Assembly (NCBI GenBank): GCA_038025085.1
Contig: CM076146.1
Span: forward strand, 23,416,001-23,480,000
Length of the DNA stretch: 64,000 bases
Source of the DNA: Tetragonia tetragonoides
Lineage: Eukaryota > Streptophyta > Magnoliopsida > Caryophyllales > Aizoaceae
Direction of reading: 5' to 3'
Translations under genes and position numbers: made by a program
Part shown: one piece after another, positions 48,764 to 61,283 of the stretch
How positions within the stretch are numbered: the first letter of the stretch is position 1
Layout of the letters: each line of letters begins with the position of its first letter
The notes under the pieces: generated by a model
Told to the model about the DNA's origin: nothing
The model's input: only the letters and a program-made list of their open reading frames with translations
Database searches by the model: none

Positions 48764-51700
48764 GTTGTACACTAAGAGAAAGCATCCAAATACTTTGTTT
48801 GCATTCATTTGAGTGTGAAACTACACCTGGGATGTTTACAGGTACAAACAAGCTTCAACTCAAGCTGTTGAATGAATTTACGCGTTTTAACAGCTCTTAC
48901 GACTAGGGTTATAGAAATTGAGTTTTTTGTGTTGTATATTAAGACAAAGCATCCAAATACTTTGTTTGCATTCATTTGAGTGTGAAACTACACCGAGGAT
49001 GTTTCCAGTTACAAAGAAGCTTCAACTCAAGCTTTTGAATGCATTTACGCGTTTTAAAAGCTCATACGAGTAGGGTGAAAGAGATTTGAGTTCTTTTGTG
49101 TTGTATATTAAGAGAAAGCATCCAAATACTTTGTTTGCATTCATTTGAGTGTGAAACTGCACCTAGGATGTTTACAAGTACAAACAAGCTTCAACTCAAA
49201 CTGTTGAATGCATTTACGCGTTTTAAAAGCTCATACGAGTAGGGTGAAAGAGATTTGTGTTCTTTTGTGTTGTATATTAATAGAAAGCATCTAAATACTT
49301 TGTTTGCATTCATTTGAGTGCGAAACTACACCTAGGATTTTTACAGTTACAAACAAGCTTCAACTCATGCTTTTGAATTCATTTACGCGTTTTAAAAGCT
49401 CATACGAGTAGGGTGAAAGAGATTTGAGTTCTTTTGTGTTGTATAGTAAGAGAAAGCATCCAAATACTTTGTTTGCATTCATTTGAGTGTGAAACTACAC
49501 CTAGGATGTTTACAAGTACAAACAAGCTTCAACTCAAGCTGTTGAATGAATTTACGCGTTTTAACAGCTCTTACGACTAGGGTGATAGAAATTGAGTTTT
49601 TTGTATTGTATATTAAGAAAAAGCATCCAAATACTTTGTTTGCATTCATTTGAGTGTGAAACTACACCGAGGATGTTTACAGTTACAAAGAAGCTTCAAC
49701 TCAAGCTTTTGAATGCATTTACGCGTTTTAAAAGCTCATACGAGTAGGGTGAATGAGATTTGAGTTCTTTTGTGTTGTATATTAAGAGAAATCATCCAAA
49801 TACTTTGTTTGCATTCATTTGAGTGTGAAACTACACCTAGGATGTTTACAAGTTCAAACAAGCTTCAACTCAAGCTTTTGAATGAATTTACGCGTTTTAA
49901 CAGCTCTTACGACTAGGGTGATAGAAATTGAGTTCTTGTGTGTTGTATATTAAGAGAAAGCATCCAAATACTTTGTTTGCATTCATTTGAGTGTGAAACT
50001 ACATCTAGGATGTTTACAGTTACAAACAAGCTCCAACTCAAGCTTTTGAATGCATTTACGCGTTTTAAAAGCTCATACGAGGAGGGTGAAAGAGATTAGA
50101 GTTCTTTTGTGTTGTACACTAAGAGAAAGCATCCAAATACTTTGTTTGCATTCATTTGAGTGTGAAACTACACCTGGGATGTTTACAGGTACAAACAAGC
50201 TTCAACTCAAGCTGTTGAATGAATTTACGCGTTTTAACAGCTCTTACGACTAGGGTTATAGAAATTGAGTTTTTTGTGTTGTATATTAAGACAAAGCATC
50301 CAAATACTTTGTTTGCATTCATTTGAGTGTGAAACTACACCGAGGATGTTTCCAGTTACAAAGAAGCTTCAACTCAAGCTTTTGAATGCATTTACGCGTT
50401 TTAAAAGCTCATACGAGTAGGGTGAAAGAGATTTGAGTTCTTTTGTGTTGTATATTAAGAGAAAGCATCCAAATACTTTGTTTGCATTCATTTTAGTGTG
50501 AAACTACACCTAGGATGTTTACAAGTACAAACAAGCTTCAACTCAAGCTTTTGAATGTATTCACGCGTTTTAAAAGCTCATACGAGTAGGGTGAAAGAGA
50601 TTTGAGTTCTTTTGTGTTGTATATTAAGAGAAAATATCCAAGTACTTTTTTTGCATTCATTTGAGTGTGAAATAACACCAGGGTTGTTTACAAGTACAAA
50701 CAAGCTTCAACTCAAGCTTTTGAATGCATTTACGCGTTTTAAAAGCTCATACGAGTAGGGTGAATGAGATTTGAGTTCTTTTGTGTTGTATATTAAGAGA
50801 AAGCATCCAAATGCTTTGTTTGCATTCATTTGAGTGTGAAACTACACCAAGAATGTGTTAAATTACAAACAAGCTTCAACTCAAGCTTTTGAATGCATTT
50901 ACGCGTTTTAAAAGCTCATACGATGAGGGTGAAAGAGATTTGAGTTCTTTTGTGTTGTATATTAAGAGAAAGCATCCAAATACTTTGTTTGCATTCATTT
51001 GAGTGTGAAACTACACCTAGGATGTTTACAAGTACAAACAAGCTTCAACTCAAGCTGTTGAATGTATTCACGCGTTTTAAAAGCTCATACGAGTAGGGTG
51101 AAAGAGATTTGAGTTCTTTTGTGTTGTATATTAAGAGAAAATATCCAAGTACTTTTTTTGCATTCATTTGAGTGTGAAATAACACCAGGGTTGTTTACAA
51201 GTACAAACAAGCTTCAACTCAAGCTTTTGAATGCATTTACGCGTTTTAAAAGCTCATACGAGTAGGGTGAAAGAGATTTGAGTTCTTTTGTGTTGTATAT
51301 TAAGAGAAAGCATCCAAATGCTTTGTTTGCATTCATTTGAGTGTGAAACTACACCAAGAATGTGTTAAATTACAAACAAGCTTCAACTCAAGCTTTTGAA
51401 TGCATTTACGCGTTTTAAAAGCTCATACGATGAGGGTGAAAGAGATTTGAGTTCTTTTGTGTTGTATATTAAGAGAAAGCATCCAAATACTTTGTTTGCA
51501 TTCATTTGAGTGTGAAACTACACCTAGGATGTTTACAAGTACAAACAAGCTTCAACTCAAGCTTTTGAATGTATTTACGCGTTTTAAAAGCTCATACGAG
51601 TAGGGTGAAAGAGATTTGAGTTCTTTTGTGTTGTATAGTAAGAGAAAGCATCCAAATACTTTGTTTGCATTCATTTGAGTGTGAAACTACACCTAGGATG

Positions 51701-52642
51701 TTTACAAGTACAAACAAGCTTCAACTCAAGCTTTTGAATGTATTCACGCGTTTTAAAAGCTCATACGAGTAGGGTGAAAGAGATTTGAGTTCTTTTGTGT
51801 TGTATATTAAGAGAAAATATCCAAGTACTTTTTTTGCATTCATTTGAGTGTGAAATAACACCAGGGTTGTTTACAAGTACAAACAAGCTTCAACTCAAGC
51901 TTTTGAATGCGTTTACGCGTTTTAAAAGTTCATACGAGTAGGGTGAAAGAGATTTGAGTTCTTTTGCGTTGTATATTAAGAGAAAGCATCCAAATACTTT
52001 GTTTGCATTCATTTGAGTGTGAAACTACACCAAGAATGTGTTAAATTACAAACAAGCTTCAACTCAAGCTTTTGAATGCATTTACGCGTTTTAAAAGCTC
52101 ATACGATGAGGGTGAAAGAGATTTGAGTTCTTTTGTGTTGTATATTAAGAGAAAGCATCCAAATACTTTGTTTGCATTCATTTCAGTGTGAAACTACACC
52201 TAGGATGTTTACAAGTACAAACAAGCTTCAACTCAAACTTTTGAATGAATTTACGCGTTTTAAAAGCTCTTACGACTAGGGTGATAGAAATTGAGTTTTT
52301 TGTGTTGTATATTAAGAAAAAGCATCCAAATACTTTTGTTTGCATTCATTTGAGTGTGAAACTACACCGAGGATGTTTACAGTTACAAAGAAGCTTCAAC
52401 TCAAGCTTTTAAATGCATTTACGTGTTTTAAAAGCTCATACGAGTAGGGTGAAAGAGATTTGAGTTCTTTTGTGTTGTATATTAAGAGAAAGCATCCAAA
52501 TACTTTGTGTACATTTATTTGAGTGTGAAACTACACCTAGGATGTTTACAGTTACAAACAAGCTTCAACTCATGCTTTTGAATTCATTTACGCGTTTTAA
52601 AAGCTCATACGAGTAGGGTGAAAGAGATTTGAGTTCTTTTGT
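48764..52642. repeat. 3879-bp tandem duplication, copy 2
   Basis: Begins inside a monomer. The sequence upstream of 48764 is the GAATTC/GATTTGAG form, then it switches to TTGTACACTAAG, which in copy 1 follows GAGGAGG/GATTAGAG. The chimaeric monomer keeps normal length, so the exchange was in register. The exact breakpoint cannot be fixed within the shared TTCTTTTGTGTTGTA. Confidence 0.9.
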
Positions 52643-53152
52643 GTTGTATATTAAGAGAAAGCATCCAAATACTTTGTTTGCATTCATTTGAGTGTGAAAC
52701 TGCACCTAGGATGTTTACAAGTACAAACAAGCTTCAACTCAAACTGTTGAATGCATTTACGCGTTTTAAAAGCTCATACGAGTAGGGTGAAAGAGATTTG
52801 AGTTCTTTTGTGTTGTATATTAAGAGAAAGCATCTAAATACTTTGTTTGCATTCATTTGAGTGCGAAACTACACCTAGGATTTTTACAGTTACAAACAAG
52901 CTTCAACTCATGCTTTTGAATTCATTTACGCGTTTTAAAAGCTCATACGAGTAGGGTGAAAGAGATTTGAGTTCTTTTGTGTTGTATAGTAAGAGAAAGC
53001 ATCCAAATACTTTGTTTGCATTCATTTGAGTGTGAAACTACACCTAGGATGTTTACAAGTACAAACAAGCTTCAACTCAAGCTGTTGAATGAATTTACGC
53101 GTTTTAACAGCTCTTACGACTAGGGTGATAGAAATTGAGTTCTTGTGTGTTG

Positions 53153-55508
53153 TTTATTATGAGAAAGCATCCAACTACTTTGTTTGCATTCATTTGAGTG
53201 TGAAACTACACCTAGGATGTTTACAGTTACAAACAAGCTTCAACTCATGCTTTTGAATTCATTTACGCGTTTTAAAAGCTCATACGAGTAGGGTGAAAGA
53301 GATTTAAGTTCTTTTGTGTTGTATACTAAGAGAAAGCATCCAACTACTTTGTTTGCATTCATTTGAGTGTGAAACTACACCTAGGATGTTTACAAGTACA
53401 AACAAGCTTCAACTCAAGCTTTTGAAAGTATTTACGCGTTTTAAAAGCTCATACGAGTAGGGTGAAAGAGATTTGAGTTCTTTTGTGTTGTATATTAAGA
53501 GAAAGCACCCAAATGTTTTGTTTGCATTCTTTTGAGTATGAAACTACACCAAGAATGTGTTAAATTGCAAACAAACTTCAACTCATGCTTTTGAATTCAT
53601 ATACGCGTTTTAAAAGCTCATACGAGTAGGGTGAAAGAGATTTGAGTTCTTTTGTGTTGTATATTAAGAGAAAGCATCCAAATACTTTGTTTGCATTCAT
53701 TTGAGTGTGAAACTACATCTAGGATGTTTACAAGTACAAACAAGCTTCAACTCAAGCTGTTGAATGAATCTACGCGTTTTAACAGCTCTTACGACTAGGG
53801 TTATAGAAATTGAGTTTTTTGTATTGTATATTAAGAAAAAGCATCCAAATACTTTGTTTGCATTCATTTGAGTGTGAAACTACACCGAGGATGTTTACAG
53901 TTACAAAGAAGCTTCAACTCAAGCTTTTGAATGCATTTACGCGTTTTAAAAGCTCATACGAGTAGGGTGAATGAGATTTGAGTTCTTTTGTGTTGTATAT
54001 TAAGAGAAAGCATCCAAATACTTTGTTTGCATTCATTTGAGTGTGAAACTACATCTAGGATGTTTACAAGTACAAACAAGCTTCAACTCAAGCTGTTGAA
54101 TGAATCTACGCGTTTTAACAGCTCTTACGACTAGGGTTATAGAAAATGAGTTTTTTGTATTGTATATTAAGAAAAAGCATCCAAATACTTTGTTTGCATT
54201 CATTTGAGTGTGAAACTACACCTAGGATGTTTACAAGTACAAACAAGCTTCAACTCAAGCTGTTGAATGAATTTACGCGTTTTAACAGCTCTTACGACTA
54301 GGGTGATAGAAATTGAGTTCTTGTGTGTTGTATATTATGAGAAAGCATCCAAATACTTTGTTTGCATTCATTTGAGTGTGAAACTACACCTAGGATGTTT
54401 ACAGTTACAAACAAGCTTCAACTCATGCTTTTGAATTCATTTACGCGTTTTAAAAGCTCATACGAGTAGGGTGAAAGAGATTTAAGTTCTTTTGTGTTGT
54501 ATACTAAGAGAAAGCATCCAAATACTTTGTTTGCATTCATTTGAGTGTGAAACTACACCTAGGATGTTTACAAGTACAAACAACCTTCAACTCAAGGTTT
54601 TGAAAGTATTTACGCGTTTTAAAAGCTCATACGAGTAGGGTGAAAGAGATTTGAGTTCTTTTGTGTTGTATATTAAGAGAAAGCACCCAAATGTTTTGTT
54701 TGCATTCTTTTGAGTATGAAACTACACCAAGAATGTGTTAAATTACAAACAAGCATCAACTCATGCTTTTGAATTCATTTACGCGTTTTAAAAGCTCATA
54801 TGAGTAGGGTGAAAGAGATTTGAGTTCTTTTGTGTTGTATATTAAGAGAAAGCATCCAAATACTTTGTTTGCATTCATTTGAGTGTGAAACTACATCTAG
54901 GATGTTTACAAGTACAAACAAGCTTCAACTCAAGCTGTTGAATGAATCTACGCGTTTTAACAGCTCTTACGACTAGGGTTATAGAAATTGAGTTTTTTGT
55001 ATTGTATATTAAGAAAAAGCATCCAAATACTTTGTTTGCATTCATTTGAGTGTGAAACTACACCGAGGATGTTTACAGTTACAAAGAAGCTTCAACTCAA
55101 GCTTTTGAATGCATTTACGCGTTTTAAAAGCTCATACGAGTAGGGTGAATGAGATTTGAGTTCTTTTGTGTTGTATATTAAGAGAAAGCATCCAAATACT
55201 TTGTTTGCATTCATTTGAGTGTGAAACTACATCTAGGATGTTTACAAGTACAAACAAGCTTCAACTCAAGCTGTTGAATGAATCTACGCGTTTTAACAGC
55301 TCTTACGACTAGGGTTATAGAAAATGAGTTTTTTGTATTGTATATTAAGAAAAAGCATCCAAATACTTTGTTTGCATTCATTTGAGTGTGAAACTACACC
55401 TAGGATGTTTACAAGTACAAACAAGCTTCAACTCAAGCTGTTGAATGAATTTACGCGTTTTAACAGCTCTTACGACTAGGGTGATAGAAATTGAGTTCTT
55501 GTGTGTTG
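53153..55508. repeat. 7-monomer HOR derivative, two tandem units (2 x 1178 bp)
   Basis: TTATTATGA marks at 53153, 54331 and 55509 define 1178-bp units. Order is m2 m3 m4 m5 m6, an m7 ending like m5 (ACATCTAGG), and an m6-like B monomer (TTATAGAAAATGAG) ending like m1. It therefore lacks m8 and a separate m1. The third unit, from 55509, returns to normal m7-m8 before 56566. Confidence 0.85.
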
Positions 55509-56565
55509 TATATTATGAGAAAGCATCCAAATACTTTGTTTGCATTCATTTGAGTGTGAAACTACACCTAGGATGTTTACAGTTACAAACAAGCTTCAAC
55601 TCATGCTTTTGAATTCATTTACGCGTTTTAAAAGCTCATACGAGTAGGGTGAAAGAGATTTAAGTTCTTTTGTGTTGTATACTAAGAGAAAGCATCCAAA
55701 TACTTTGTTTGCATTCATTTGAGTGTGAAACTACACCTAGGATGTTTACAAGTACAAACAACCTTCAACTCAAGGTTTTGAAAGTATTTACGCGTTTTAA
55801 AAGCTCATACGAGTAGGGTGAAAGAGATTTGAGTTCTTTTGTGTTGTATATTAAGAGAAAGCACCCAAATGTTTTGTTTGCATTCTTTTGAGTATGAAAC
55901 TACACCAAGAATGTGTTAAATTACAAACAAGCATCAACTCATGCTTTTGAATTCATTTACGCGTTTTAAAAGCTCATATGAGTAGGGTGAAAGAGATTTG
56001 AGTTCTTTTGTGTTGTATATTAAGAGAAAGCATCCAAATACTTTGTTTGCATTCATTTGAGTGTGAAACTACATCTAGGATGTTTACAAGTACAAACAAG
56101 CTTCAACTCAAGCTGTTGAATGAATCTACGCGTTTTAACAGCTCTTACGACTAGGGTTATAGAAATTGAGTTTTTTGTATTGTATATTAAGAAAAAGCAT
56201 CCAAATACTTTGTTTGCATTCATTTGAGTGTGAAACTACACCGAGGATGTTTACAGTTACAAAGAAGCTTCAACTCAAGCTTTTGAATGCATTTACGCGT
56301 TTTAAAAGCTCATACGAGTAGGGTGAATGAGATTTGAGTTCTTTTGTGTTGTATATTAAGAGAAAGCATCCAAATACTTTGTTTGCATTCATTTGAGTGT
56401 GAAACTACACCTAGGATGTTTACAAGTACAAACAAGCTTCAACTCAAGCTGTTGAATGTATTTACGCGTTTTAACAGCTCTTACGACTAGGGTGATAGAA
56501 ATTGAGTTCTTTTGTGTTGTATATTAAGAGAAAGCATCCAAATACTTTGTTTGCATTCATTTGAG

Positions 56566-58587
56566 TGCGAAACTACACCTAGGATTTTTACAGTTACAAA
56601 CAAGCTTCAACTCATGCTTTTGAATTCATTTACGCGTTTTAAAAGCTCATACGAGTAGGGTGAAAGAGATTTGAGTTCTTTTGTGTTGTATAGTAAGAGA
56701 AAGCATCCAAATACTTTGTTTGCATTCATTTGAGTGTGAAACTACACCTAGGATGTTTACAAGTACAAACAAGCTTCAACTCAAGCTGTTGAATGAATTT
56801 ACGCGTTTTAACAGCTCTTACGACTAGGGTGATAGAAATTGAGTTCTTGTGTGTTGTATATTATGAGAAAGCATCCAAATACTTTGTTTGCATTCATTTG
56901 AGTGTGAAACTACACCTAGGATGTTTACAGTTACAAACAAGCTTCAACTCATGCTTTTGAATTCATTTACGCGTTTTAAAAGCTCATACGAGTAGGGTGA
57001 AAGAGATTTAAGTTCTTTTGTGTTGTATACTAAGAGAAAGCATCCAAATACTTTGTTTGCATTCATTTGAGTGTGAAACTACACCTAGGATGTTTACAAG
57101 TACAAACAACCTTCAACTCAAGGTTTTGAAAGTATTTACGCGTTTTAAAAGCTCATACGAGTAGGGTGAAAGAGATTTGAGTTCTTTTGTGTTGTATATT
57201 AAGAGAAAGCACCCAAATGTTTTGTTTGCATTCTTTTGAGTATGAAACTACACCAGGAATGTGTTAAATTACAAACAAGCATCAACTCATGCTTTTGAAT
57301 TCATTTACGCGTTTTAAAAGCTCATACGAGTAGGGTGAAAGAGATTTGAGTTCTTTTGTGTTGTATAGTAAGAGAAAGCATCCAAATACTTTGTTTGCAT
57401 TCATTTGAGTGTGAAACTACACCTAGGATGTTTACAAGTACAAACAAGCTTCAACTCAAGCTGTTGAATGAATTTACGCGTTTTAACAGCTCTTACGACT
57501 AGGGTGATAGAAATTGAGTTCTTTTGTGTTGTATAGTAAGAGAAAGCATCCAAATACTTTGTTTGCATTCATTTGAGTGTGAAACTACACCTAGGATGTT
57601 TACAAGTACAAACAAGCTTCAACTCAAGCTGTTGAATGAATTTACGCGTTTTAACAGCTCTTACGACTAGGGTGATAGAAATTGAGTTCTTGTGTGTTGT
57701 ATATTATGAGAAAGCATCCAAATACTTTGTTTGCATTCATTTGAGTGTGAAACTACACCTAGGATGTTTACAGGTACAAACAAGCTTCAACTCATGCTTT
57801 TGAATTCATTTACGCGTTTTAAAAGCTCATACGAGTAGGGTGAAAGAGATTTGAGTTCTTTTGTTTTGTATATTAAGAGAAAGCACCCAAATGTTTTGTT
57901 TGCATTCTTTTGAGTATGAAACTACACCAAGAATGTGTTAAATTGCAAACAAACTTCAACTCATGCTTTTGAATTCATTTACGCGTTTTAAAAGCTCATA
58001 CGAGTAGGGTGAAAGAGATTTGAGTTCTTTTGTGTTGTATATTAAGAGAAAGCATCCAAATACTTTGTTTGCATTCATTTGAGTGTGAAACTACATCTAG
58101 GATGTTTACAAGTACAAACAAGCTTCAACTCAAGCTGTTGAATGAATCTACGCGTTTTAACAGCTCTTACGACTAGGGTTATAGAAATTGGGTTTTTTGT
58201 ATTGTATATTAAGAAAAAGCATCCAAATACTTTGTTTGCATTCATTTGAGTGTGAAACTACACCGAGGATGTTTACAGTTACAAAGAAGCTTCAACTCAA
58301 GCTTTTGAATGCATTTACGCGTTTTAAAAGCTCATACGAGTAGGGTGAATGAGATTTGAGTTCTTTTGTGTTGTATATTAAGAGAAAGCATCCAAATACT
58401 TTGTTTGCATTCATTTGAGTGTGAAACTACACCTAGGATGTTTACAAGTACAAACAAGCTTCAACTCAAGCTGTTGAATGTATTTACGCGTTTTAACAGC
58501 TCTTACGACTAGGGTGATAGAAATTGAGTTCTTTTGTGTTGTATATTAAGAGAAAGCATCCAAATACTTTGTTTGCATTCATTTGAG
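56566..58587. repeat. 12-monomer HOR derivative (2022 bp)
   Basis: m1 m2 m3 m4, then a second m1-like A monomer. Next comes a chimaeric B monomer that carries the m1 mark TATAGTAAG (57536), a second m2 (with ACAGGTAC), a second m4 (TTTTGTTTTG), and m5-m8. Private changes are ACCAGGAATG (57252) and ATTGGGTTTTTT (58188). It equals the canonical unit plus four monomers. Confidence 0.82.
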
Positions 58588-59935
58588 TGCGAAACTACAC
58601 CTAGGATTTTTACAGTTACAAACAAGCTTCAACTCATGCTTTTGAATTCATTTACGCGTTTTAAAAGCTCATACGAGTAGGGTGAAAGAGATTTGAGTTC
58701 TTTTGTGTTGTATAGTAAGAGAAAGCATCCAAATACTTTGTTTGCATTCATTTGAGTGTGAAACTACACCTAGGATGTTTACAAGTACAAACAAGCTTCA
58801 ACTCAAGCTGTTGAATGAATTTACGCGTTTTAACAGCTCTTACGACTAGGGTGATAGAAATTGAGTTCTTGTGTGTTGTATATTATGAGAAAGCATCCAA
58901 ATACTTTGTTTGCATTCATTTGAGTGTGAAACTACACCTAGGATGTTTACAGTTACAAACAAGCTTCAACTCATGCTTTTGAATTCATTTACGCGTTTTA
59001 AAAGCTCATACGAGTAGGGTGAAAGAGATTTAAGTTCTTTTGTGTTGTATACTAAGAGAAAGCATCCAAATACTTTGTTTGCATTCATTTGAGTGTGAAA
59101 CTACACCTAGGATGTTTACAAGTACAATCAACCTTCAACTCAAGGTTTTGAAAGTATTTACGCGTTTTAAAAGCTCATACGAGTAGGGTGAAAGAGATTT
59201 GAGTTCTTTTGTGTTGTATATTAAGAGAAAGCACCCAAATGTTTTGTTTGCATTCTTTTGAGTATGAAACTACACCAAGAATGTGTTAAATTGCAAACAA
59301 ACTTCAACTCATGCTTTTGAATTCATTTACGCGTTTTAAAAGCTCATACGAGTCGGGTGAAAGAGATTTGAGTTCTTTTGTGTTGTATATTAAGAGAAAG
59401 CATCCAAATACTTTGTTTGCATTCATTTGAGTGTGAAACTACATCTAGGATGTTTACAAGTACAAACAAGCTTCAACTCAAGCTGTTGAATGAATCTACG
59501 CGTTTTAACAGCTCTTACGACTAGGGTTATAGAAATTGAGTTTTTTGTATTGTATATTAAGAAAAAGCATCCAAATACTTTGTTTGCATTCATTTGAGTG
59601 TGAAACTACACCGAGGATGTTTACAGTTACAAAGAAGCTTCAACTCAAGCTTTTGAATGCATTTACGCGTTTTAAAAGCTCATACGAGTAGGGTGAATGA
59701 GATTTGAGTTCTTTTGTGTTGTATATTAAGAGAAAGCATCCAGATACTTTGTTTGCATTCATTTGAGTGTGAAACTACACCTAGGATGTTTACAAGTACA
59801 AACAAGCTTCAACTCAAGCTGTTGAATGTATTTACGCGTTTTAACAGCTCTTACGACTAGGGTGATAGAAATTGAGTTCTTTTGTGTTGTATATTAAGAG
59901 AAAGCATCCAAATACTTTGTTTGCATTCATTTGAG
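58588..59935. repeat. Canonical 8-monomer HOR copy
   Basis: Complete m1-m8. It carries a private GAGTCGGGTG in m5 (59354) in place of GAGTAGGGTG. Confidence 0.9.
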
Positions 59936-61283
59936 TGCGAAACTACACCTAGGATTTTTACAGTTACAAACAAGCTTCAACTCATGCTTTTGAATTCATT
60001 TACGCGTTTTAAAAGCTCATACGAGTAGGGTGAAAGAGATTTGAGTTCTTTTGTGTTGTATAGTAAGAGAAAGCATCCAAATACTTTGTTTGCATTCATT
60101 TGAGTGTGAAACTACACCTAGGATGTTTACAAGTACAAACAAGCTTCAACTCAAGCTGTTGAATGAATTTACGCGTTTTAACAGCTCTTACGACTAGGGT
60201 GATAGAAATTGAGTTCTTGTGTGTTGTATATTATGAGAAAGCATCCAAATACTTTGTTTGCATTCATTTGAGTGTGAAACTACACCTAGGATGTTTACAG
60301 TTACAAACAAGCTTCAACTCATGCTTTTGAATTCATTTACGCGTTTTAAAAGCTCATACGAGTAGGGTGAAAGAGATTTAAGTTCTTTTGTGTTGTATAC
60401 TAAGAGAAAGCATCCAAATACTTTGTTTGCATTCATTTGAGTGTGAAACTACACCTAGGATGTTTACAAGTACAAACAACCTTCAACTCAAGGTTTTGAA
60501 AGTATTTACGCGTTTTAAAAGCTCATACGAGTAGGGTGAAAGAGATTTGAGTTCTTTTGTGTTGTATATTAAGAGAAAGCACCCAAATGTTTTGTTTGCA
60601 TTCTTTTGAGTATGAAACTACACCAAGAATGTGTTAAATTACAAACAAGCATCAACTCACGCTTTTGAATTCATTTACGCGTTTTAAAAGCTCATATGAG
60701 TAGGGTGAAAGAGATTTGAGTTCTTTTGTGTTGTATATTAAGAGAAAGCATCCAAATACTTTGTTTGCATTCATTTGAGTGTGAAACTACATCTAGGATG
60801 TTTACAAGTACAAACAAGCTTCAACTCAAGCTGTTGAATGAATCTACGCGTTTTAACAGCTCTTACGACTAGGGTTATAGAAATTGAGTTTTTTGTATTG
60901 TATATTAAGAAAAAGCATCCAAATACTTTGTTTGCATTCATTTGAGTGTGAAACTACACCGAGGATGTTTACAGTTACAAAGAAGCTTCAACTCAAGCTT
61001 TTGGATGCATTTACGCGTTTTAAAAGCTCATACGAGTAGGGTGAATGAGATTTGAGTTCTTTTGTGTTGTATATTAAGAGAAAGCATCCAAATACTTTGT
61101 TTGCATTCATTTGAGTGTGAAACTACACCTAGGATGTTTACAAGTACAAACAAGCTTCAACTCAAGCTGTTGAATGTATTTACGCGTTTTAACAGCTCTT
61201 ACGACTAGGGTGATAGAAATTGAGTTCTTTTGTGTTGTATATTAAGAGAAAGCATCCAAATACTTTGTTTGCATTCATTTGAG
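59936..61283. repeat. Canonical 8-monomer HOR copy
   Basis: Complete m1-m8, in tandem with the previous copy. Private changes include CAACTCACGC near 60656 and TTTTGGATGCA near 61001. It corresponds to 42070-43417 at an offset of 17866 bp. Confidence 0.9.

Larger units (their letters stand above)
44661..53152. repeat. Domain 2 block, second copy (8.5 kb)
   Basis: Starts at the position equivalent to 28812 (offset 15849) and carries the same marker set. It is roughly twice as long as the first block because of an internal 3879-bp tandem duplication. It returns to the 8-monomer type at about 53.1 kb. Confidence 0.82.

Noticed and set aside
36002..52642. Near-identical 3.7-kb and 3.9-kb copies as pure assembly artefacts
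   Set aside because: This cannot be excluded from sequence alone. However, both pairs carry at least one base difference and distinct flanks, which favours real duplication. Long-read depth over 36-43.4 kb and 44.9-52.6 kb would decide.
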